Shown: piece by piece, positions 59,018 to 64,000 of the stretch
Numbering within the stretch: the stretch's first letter is position 1
Layout of the letters: each line of letters starts with the position of its first letter
NCBI GenBank assembly: GCA_023974075.1
Contig: JAMFTG010000136.1
Span: forward strand, 97,501 to 161,500
Length of the DNA: 64,000 nt
Direction: 5' to 3'
Origin: Chaenocephalus aceratus
Taxonomy: Eukaryota; Chordata; Actinopteri; Perciformes; Channichthyidae
Position numbers and translations under genes: made by a program
Notes under the pieces: generated by a model
What the model saw: only the letters and a program-made list of their open reading frames with translations
What the model was told of the DNA's origin: nothing
Database searches by the model: none

Positions 59018-60112
59018 CTTGGGGCCTCTTCTCTTTAACGTCTACATGCTACCACTGGCTCAGATAATGAAGAACAACAAAATAAGTTACCATAGCTATG
59101 CAGATGACACACACATTTACGTAACAATTTCACCAGGAGACTATGCTCAAATTCAAACACTGAGTAAGTGCATTGAACAAATCAATGACTGGATGTGTCA
59201 GAACTTTCTCCAATTAAACAAAGATAAAACTGAGGTAATGGTTTTTGGAGCCAAGGCAGAACGTATAAAAGTTAGCGCTGAGCTTCAGTCTGCAATGTTC
59301 AAACCAACAGATAAAGCCAGAAATCTAGGTGTAGTCATGGACTCTGACCTGAGTTTCAACAGTCACATTAAAACAGTTACTAAATCAGCCTACTATCACC
59401 TAAAGAACATATCTAGGATTAAAAGACTAATGTCACAGCAGGATTTGGAAAAACTTGTCCATGCTTTTATCTTCAGTAGACTCGACTACTGCAATGGTGT
59501 CTTCACAGGTCTCACTAAAAATCTATAGAAGCTGCAGCTGATTCAGAACGCCGCTGCTCGAGTCCTCACTGACACTAAGAAAGTGGATCACATCACTCCT
59601 GCTCTGAAGTCTTTACACTGGCTTCCTGTGTGTCAAAGAATAGATTTCTAAATACTGCTGCTGGTTTATAAAGCACTGAATGGTTTAGGCCCAAAATACA
59701 TTTCTGACCTCCTGCTAAACTATGAACCATCCAGATCTCTCAGGTCTTCAGGGACTGGTCAGCTTTCTGTCCCCAGAGTCAGAACTAAACATGGAGAAGC
59801 AGCGTTCAGTTATTATGCTCCAAACATCTGGAACAAACTCCCAGAAACCTGCAGGTCCGCTGCAACTCTGACTACTTTTAAATCCAGCAAGAAGACTTTT
59901 CTTTTTGCCGCTGCTTTTAATTGAACTATTCACATCTTAAACTGCACTGTAACTTTTATCCATGTATTTTTTCTTTTAATGTTTATTTTATTAGCTTTTC
60001 TTTTTAATGACTGGTTTTAAATGCCATTTTCTTAATGTCTTTCATTTTTTGTAAAGCACTTTGAATTGCCATGTGTTGAAAAGTGCTATATAAATAAACT
60101 TGCCTTGCCTAA
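59018..60112 (+). mobile_element. 5'-truncated L2 LINE inside copy C
   Basis: Starts within RT at LGPLLFNVYMLPLAQIM, continues with the catalytic YADDTHIYVTISP, RNLGVVMDSDLSFNSHIK and FIFSRLDYCNGVFTGL, then after a stop at 59526 [11 protein letters not shown] and HWLPVCQRIDF to FLFAAAFN. The 3' end 'gctatataaataaacttgcc' plus ttgcc is typical of fish L2 families, and this is a different family from 40870-45714. It is dead by 5' truncation and stops. Confidence 0.88.
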
Positions 60113-60209
60113 TAAAGATTTCATGTGACACATAAAATGGATTTGTTGATGGGAATTAATGTGAATAAATTAACTCTAGGTTAACGGTACTCTAGCTATA
60201 ACTACTCAC

Positions 60210-60332
60210 CGACACTCTATAAATCTTGTCCCTCATGCTAGCCCTGACAACACCGGTAAGCACACCTTCATCTAGGCTGCACGTGTCCTGACTTGTAGTG
60301 GTTCTCTCCTCTATCTCCATTCTTCTTGTCAT
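60210..60332 (-). pseudogene. First exon of the SWIM-YqaJ protein, copy C
   Basis: ATG at 60332, donor gtcg|gtgagta at 60209. The early part in one frame has HYKSGHV as in copies A and B; the later part in another frame has DEGVLTGVVRASMRDKIYRV, aligning with GELVGSVRAAGPALQDV. One frameshift lies between them. Sequence 60113-60209 and 60333-60770 is otherwise unremarkable. Confidence 0.55.
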
Positions 60333-60947
60333 CTTTGTAAAACGATATCAGACTGGTAATTGACACAGCCATGACTTCTAGTTAAATTCAGTGTGGCTAA
60401 AATGAAAAGCTTTGTTAAAATATGCAAGCACGCGGAAGTCAAAGTCAGCTTTATTGTAAACAAATTCTACATGTGTTATACATCCAGAAATATCGTTTCC
60501 CACAGTGTGACATGTAGCCTATACATAAAACAAAAAGGGCCTAGATAAACGGGGCATACAGTTTAAAATGTTAATATATTTAAAGTGTTCAAAGTGCAGT
60601 TTCAGTGCAAGTCAGTTGAAACGATCTTAACGTTAACTTAACTTAGCGTGACGTTGAAGTCGTGCGACCCTGCTGCTGTACTGGCTTGTAGCATTTCGCT
60701 TTTGGCGACTAGATTTATGATTCAAAAATTATAAAAGTAGGAGAGACATGTGGAGATTATCCGGCTGAACAAAACGTGATCCTTCTCTTAAATGTGTGTC
60801 AACCACAGACCTTATTTCAACCTATTTCCCAAAATCCTATGGAGAAATTGCATTGCGTTTTTGACGAAGGAACCGGAAGAAGTTTACATCCGGGTTTTAG
60901 GACGCGTCGCTGCGGTTCTCTATTCACCTCTATAGTAAATGGTGTCA

Positions 60948-61305
60948 CTGTCACTACCCGATCCGTCCCCCTGCCCGATCGGTACTGCGCATGTGCGAGA
61001 TGGTCCGCCATATTGGACAACTCCGGACGGCAATCCAAGATGGACACTTGACACAGTGGCTTTTAGCAAAGCTCAAAAAGAAAACTCGAGAGAGATGAGT
61101 TATTGTTATTACAACGTTCACTATTATTTAACAACTCTTTTTATTGGGTTCTTTTATTTTGGGTTAAGTACATTGTCAGAATAAGTGAGAAATGAATTTA
61201 ACTTCTGTTGGACAGCCATATGCCATACATGTTTGTATACATTCACAGTAAATATTTATTCAGTATGATAGCTGTCTAACAGAAGTTAAATTCATTTCTC
61301 ACTTA
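60948..61305 (+). mobile_element. Fold-back element, second copy (right arm truncated)
   Basis: Left arm CTGTCACTACCCGATCCGTC... to about 61215, loop, then only the first ~50 bp of the right arm (gctgtctaacagaagttaaa). It begins 26 bp after THAP/YqaJ copy C. In the complete copy at 35292-35877 a THAP/YqaJ transposon likewise lies 9 bp away, on the other side. Confidence 0.82.
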
Positions 61306-61319
61306 TTCATTTCTCACTG

Positions 61320-61634
61320 TGCTTTGCTTCAGGGGGAAACTCAGTTTTAGTCTCAGGTCACTTCCACATGTTCTCCATCAGCTTCGTGGCACCTTGGACA
61401 CAACACAAGAACAACATCCTGTTTTTGTTTTTGAAACACAAACCTTTATTAATGATCCAAACATTTGATCACACATCCCATCAGTAAAGTGTGTTCAATG
61501 ATTTCATGACCAGCTTCTCTTTCTCCGCCATGATGTGTTTCATCTCCGCTGTTTCAGAATCAGACATGATTTACTTATTGATTATGATCATGAGTTATGT
61601 TCTATAAAACATCAGAATGCCCACTTTATATTTG

Positions 61635-61679
<45 letters not shown>

Positions 61680-62291
61680 TAGTCTGCAAAACAATAACTA
61701 ATGTTATACCATGTATTTCCCGAGCAAAGACTCCAAGCTATTCACAGCAGAATAATGAATGGTGTTCTTATTGATTATGATCACGACAGCAAGTCATATC
61801 ATTTTGAATAAACACGTGATGATGAAATAAGTGTGATAACCATCTGGGAACTCGTGTGTTCGTTAATTTGGGCGACAATAACATTTAATCTGTCAGAATA
61901 ATACATGTGATTATAAATGCCTCTGTTGTTTTAGAACCAGAATAAAATGTGTAGAATAGAAGAAGCTCTGCTGCTTCCTCTCTGAAGACTCGTGCACTAC
62001 GAGAGAAACGACAACAAGAATCAAAAGAAACATCCAACACATATTTAGAGCAAAGTTTACACATCAGTTCAGGTGAACAAGGATCCTCCTGAGCAGCCTC
62101 CATGGCTACACAGACACAGGAAGGAGCCGGAAGAAAGTCCAACATCTACAGAACAACTCGTGAGGAGATGTTGAAGCCCCGCCCATCATGTTTGATTGAC
62201 AGCTGATCTCTGCAGTGAAGACACGGACAATCAGCTCTGAAGGACACACGGTGAGTTTAAGAAGTAGAAGAGTTCCTCCAAGGACTTCAGG
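61320..62291 (-). other. Presumed 3' UTR of the TRIM gene
   Basis: Non-coding on the minus strand after the TRIM stop codon. A poly(A) signal AATAAA (minus strand) is at 61445-61450. A (CAA)n array of about 14 units lies at 61638-61678. No other gene is seen; the frame at 61885-62145 has no motif. Confidence 0.5.
61638..61678 (+). repeat. (CAA)n microsatellite
   Basis: About 14 CAA units; the plus-strand poly-Gln frame around it is fortuitous, as it lies in the likely 3' UTR of a minus-strand gene. Confidence 0.95.
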
Positions 62292-63953
62292 CTATTTGAG
62301 TTTACAAAACTCAGCTGTGGCTCCATAACCACAAAGATAAACTCCAGCATGCAGCGGCTGAGTGAACGTGGTCTGCACTCTGTGGAGGAGAGTCGTGGTT
62401 TCAGAGACGCTGTAGAAGGACAGAACACCTGCTCTGTGATCCAGGTACACTCCTACTCTGGAGGACAGAGGACCTGAGACGGGAGTGAGGATGCTGTTGT
62501 AACTAAATGAATAACTGTTTTGGTCACAAACTAACGACCAAGATTTATCATTGTCTCCAAATCCACTTTCCAGCCACCCTGCTCTGCTGATATTCTTGTA
62601 TGCGACTGCTACAAGAACTCCTCCCCCTCTCCACTCCACCTCCCAGTAACAACGTCCAGTCAGACTCTCTCTGCTCAGGACCTGAGACCATTCAGTGAAT
62701 CTGTCTGGGTGACGAGAATAAGGCTGTTGTTGTCTCATGAATGTTGCTTTTCTGCCCCCCTCAGATAATACCAGCTGTGTCTCTGCTGTGTTTGGATCCA
62801 GAGTGATCTCCTGTGAACACGTGAAGAACCCAGCTCTGGTGGTGGGCTCTGCTGCTGACGGGAAAACCTCCACTTCAGTCGGTGAGACGTTCGTCCATTC
62901 CTCTCTCAGGATGTCCTGTAGTTTGTCTCTGACTGCTGACAGGGCCGCCGTCACGTCCTCAAAGTAGCTCAGAGGACGGATGTTGGTGCTGGAGGAGTGT
63001 GTAGCTCCACTGAGGGGGGCTGGCAGTGAGGAGGGGTAGCTGAGCAGAAACTGGTTGTGGTCCTCTGTGTGAGACAGCAGCTCCAGCTCAGCGTCTCTCC
63101 TCTTCAGCTCAGAGATCTCCTGCTCCAGCTTCTCCTGGAGCTCTCTGACTCCACTCACTTCTCTCTCCTGCTGGGATCTGAGCTGCTGCTTCACGTCAGA
63201 GCTTCTCTTCTCCACGAGACGGATCAGCTCAGTGAACGTCTTCTCGCTGTCCTCCACTGCTTTGTCAGCGGAGCCATTGACGGCCTGCACCTCCTGCTGA
63301 AGCAGCTTCACCTCCTTCTCTCCGTCTTGGATCCTCTGCTGGATGTTGAGTCGACTCCCCTCCAGCTCTCTCTGCCTCTCAGTCCTCTCTGCTGCCGCTG
63401 ACACCGTGTCGTGGCCTTTGTGTTCGTCCACAGAGCAGAGAGAGCAGATACTCTGCTGATCAGTGCGGCAGAACAGCTTCTTCACCTCGTCGTGACGAGA
63501 GCAGATGTTCTCCTGGAGCTTCTTGGAGGGCTCCACCAGCTTGTGTTTTCTAAAGACAGGTGATTCATAATGAGGCTGGAGGTGTTGGTCACAGTAAGAG
63601 GCCAGACACACGAGGCAGGACTTACAGGCTCTCAGCTTCCTCCCAGTGCAGACATCACAGGCCACGTCTCCAGCTCCAGCATAGCAGAGGTCAGCAGGAG
63701 CAGCTGGGGGTCCAGTCTTCTTCAGCTCCTCCACTAAAGCTGCTAGCATGGTGTTCTTCAGCAGGACAGGCCTCGGAGTGAAGCTCTGCCTGCACTGAGG
63801 GCAGCTGTGGATCAGCTCTCCATCCCAGTGCTGTGTAATACACTTCATGCAGTAGCTATGTCCACAGGGAATAGTGACCGGATCCTTCAGTAGATCCAGA
63901 CAGATGGAACAAGAGAAGGTTTCCCGGTCCAGCTGAACTCCTTTCTGCGCCAT
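62292..63953 (-). CDS. TRIM-family E3 ubiquitin ligase-like protein (RING, B-box, coiled coil, PRY-SPRY)
   Basis: Single open frame of 553 aa from MAQKGVQLDRETF, the usual start in this fish family; an upstream in-frame ATG at 63989 would add 12 residues. RING at residues 15-54 (CSICLDLLKDPVTIPCGHSY, then CMKC and CPQC) has all eight zinc ligands. A B-box1-like region is at 99-128, B-box2 at 151-190 (CSRHDEVKKLFC, CSLCSVDEHKGH), coiled coil about 190-300, and PRY-SPRY about 370-553 (EITLDPNTAETQLVLSEGGR, YWEVEW, VGVYLDHRAGVLSFYSV). It resembles finTRIM and TRIM16/TRIM25-like proteins, often linked to antiviral immunity in fish. It is intronless and undamaged. The exact subfamily is not determined. 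Confidence 0.93.
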   Translation of the reverse strand: MAQKGVQLDRETFSCSICLDLLKDPVTIPCGHSYCMKCITQHWDGELIHSCPQCRQSFTPRPVLLKNTMLAALVEELKKTGPPAAPADLCYAGAGDVACDVCTGRKLRACKSCLVCLASYCDQHLQPHYESPVFRKHKLVEPSKKLQENICSRHDEVKKLFCRTDQQSICSLCSVDEHKGHDTVSAAAERTERQRELEGSRLNIQQRIQDGEKEVKLLQQEVQAVNGSADKAVEDSEKTFTELIRLVEKRSSDVKQQLRSQQEREVSGVRELQEKLEQEISELKRRDAELELLSHTEDHNQFLLSYPSSLPAPLSGATHSSSTNIRPLSYFEDVTAALSAVRDKLQDILREEWTNVSPTEVEVFPSAAEPTTRAGFFTCSQEITLDPNTAETQLVLSEGGRKATFMRQQQPYSRHPDRFTEWSQVLSRESLTGRCYWEVEWRGGGVLVAVAYKNISRAGWLESGFGDNDKSWSLVCDQNSYSFSYNSILTPVSGPLSSRVGVYLDHRAGVLSFYSVSETTTLLHRVQTTFTQPLHAGVYLCGYGATAEFCKLK

Positions 63954-64000
63954 TTCACCTCTCAGCAGCAGCGAGTGTGTGAGTTTCACTTCCTCAGAGC

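Larger units (their letters stand above)
56517..60921 (+). mobile_element. THAP/SWIM-YqaJ DNA transposon, copy C (divergent)
   Basis: Termini AGAGAACCGCAGTGACGCGT / ACGCGTCGCTGCGGTTCTCT, extended inverted similarity over ~170 bp (for example ggtctgtggttgacacaaat versus gtgtgtcaaccacagacc), and AT on both sides (56515-56516, 60922-60923). Same gene layout as copies A and B but clearly older or a different subfamily, without the H3 fragment. An L2 fragment (59018-60112) lies between the two minus-strand exons. The DDE core is not found. Confidence 0.82.

Noticed and set aside
63057..63401. Plus-strand Leu/Ser-rich frame of 114 codons
   Set aside because: It is antisense to the TRIM coiled-coil region, whose Glu/Gln codons read as Leu/Ser on the other strand.

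Overview
The window looks like an accessory, transposon-rich stretch of a teleost (probably percomorph) nuclear genome. Four things point there: two copies of a fish-type C2H2 zinc-finger gene with the characteristic short coiled N-terminal exon; an intronless TRIM gene of the fish-expanded RING/B-box/PRY-SPRY type; LINEs of the I and L2 clades; and fish-type hAT, piggyBac-like, Harbinger-like and THAP/YqaJ DNA transposons. I saw no tRNA, rRNA, CRISPR array or prokaryotic gene.

Layout. 1-11474: a segment bounded by ~0.63-kb inverted arms (the left arm runs off the window). It holds a 15-bp minisatellite, a 3' fragment of an I-clade LINE, and then a longer decayed I-clade LINE (ORF1 with zinc knuckles, ORF2 with APE, RT and RNase H) split in its RNase H domain by a 1.14-kb Harbinger-like MITE. 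11672-16131: THAP/SWIM-YqaJ transposon copy A, which carries the 3' end of a histone H3 gene. 16427-23143: zinc-finger gene 1 (two coding exons, large TE-filled intron). 23831-32349: a near-perfect 4.26-kb tandem duplication. 32645-35029: a second copy of the minisatellite/MITE/LINE-3' block. 35030-40066: a TTAA-flanked element that contains a fold-back element and THAP/YqaJ copy B. 40405-48563: zinc-finger gene 2. Its intron holds a hAT element that itself contains a nearly full-length L2 LINE, and its last exon runs in frame into a piggyBac transposase C-terminus. 49500-56516: assorted DNA-transposon remnants, short tandem repeats and a two-exon BEN-domain fragment. 56517-60921: THAP/YqaJ copy C with an L2 insertion. 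61300-63953: the TRIM gene on the minus strand.

Only three host-like genes have substantially intact coding sequence: the two zinc-finger paralogues (putative DNA-binding transcriptional regulators) and the TRIM E3-ligase-type protein. Everything else is mobile or repetitive. Because the two zinc-finger loci are paralogous, several insertions can be compared with their empty sites inside this same window, giving exact boundaries and a relative order of events. The most unusual items are the H3 3'-end/stem-loop capture inside the THAP/YqaJ transposons, the zinc-finger::piggyBac fusion with a rebuilt splice acceptor, and the large inverted-arm structure at the left.
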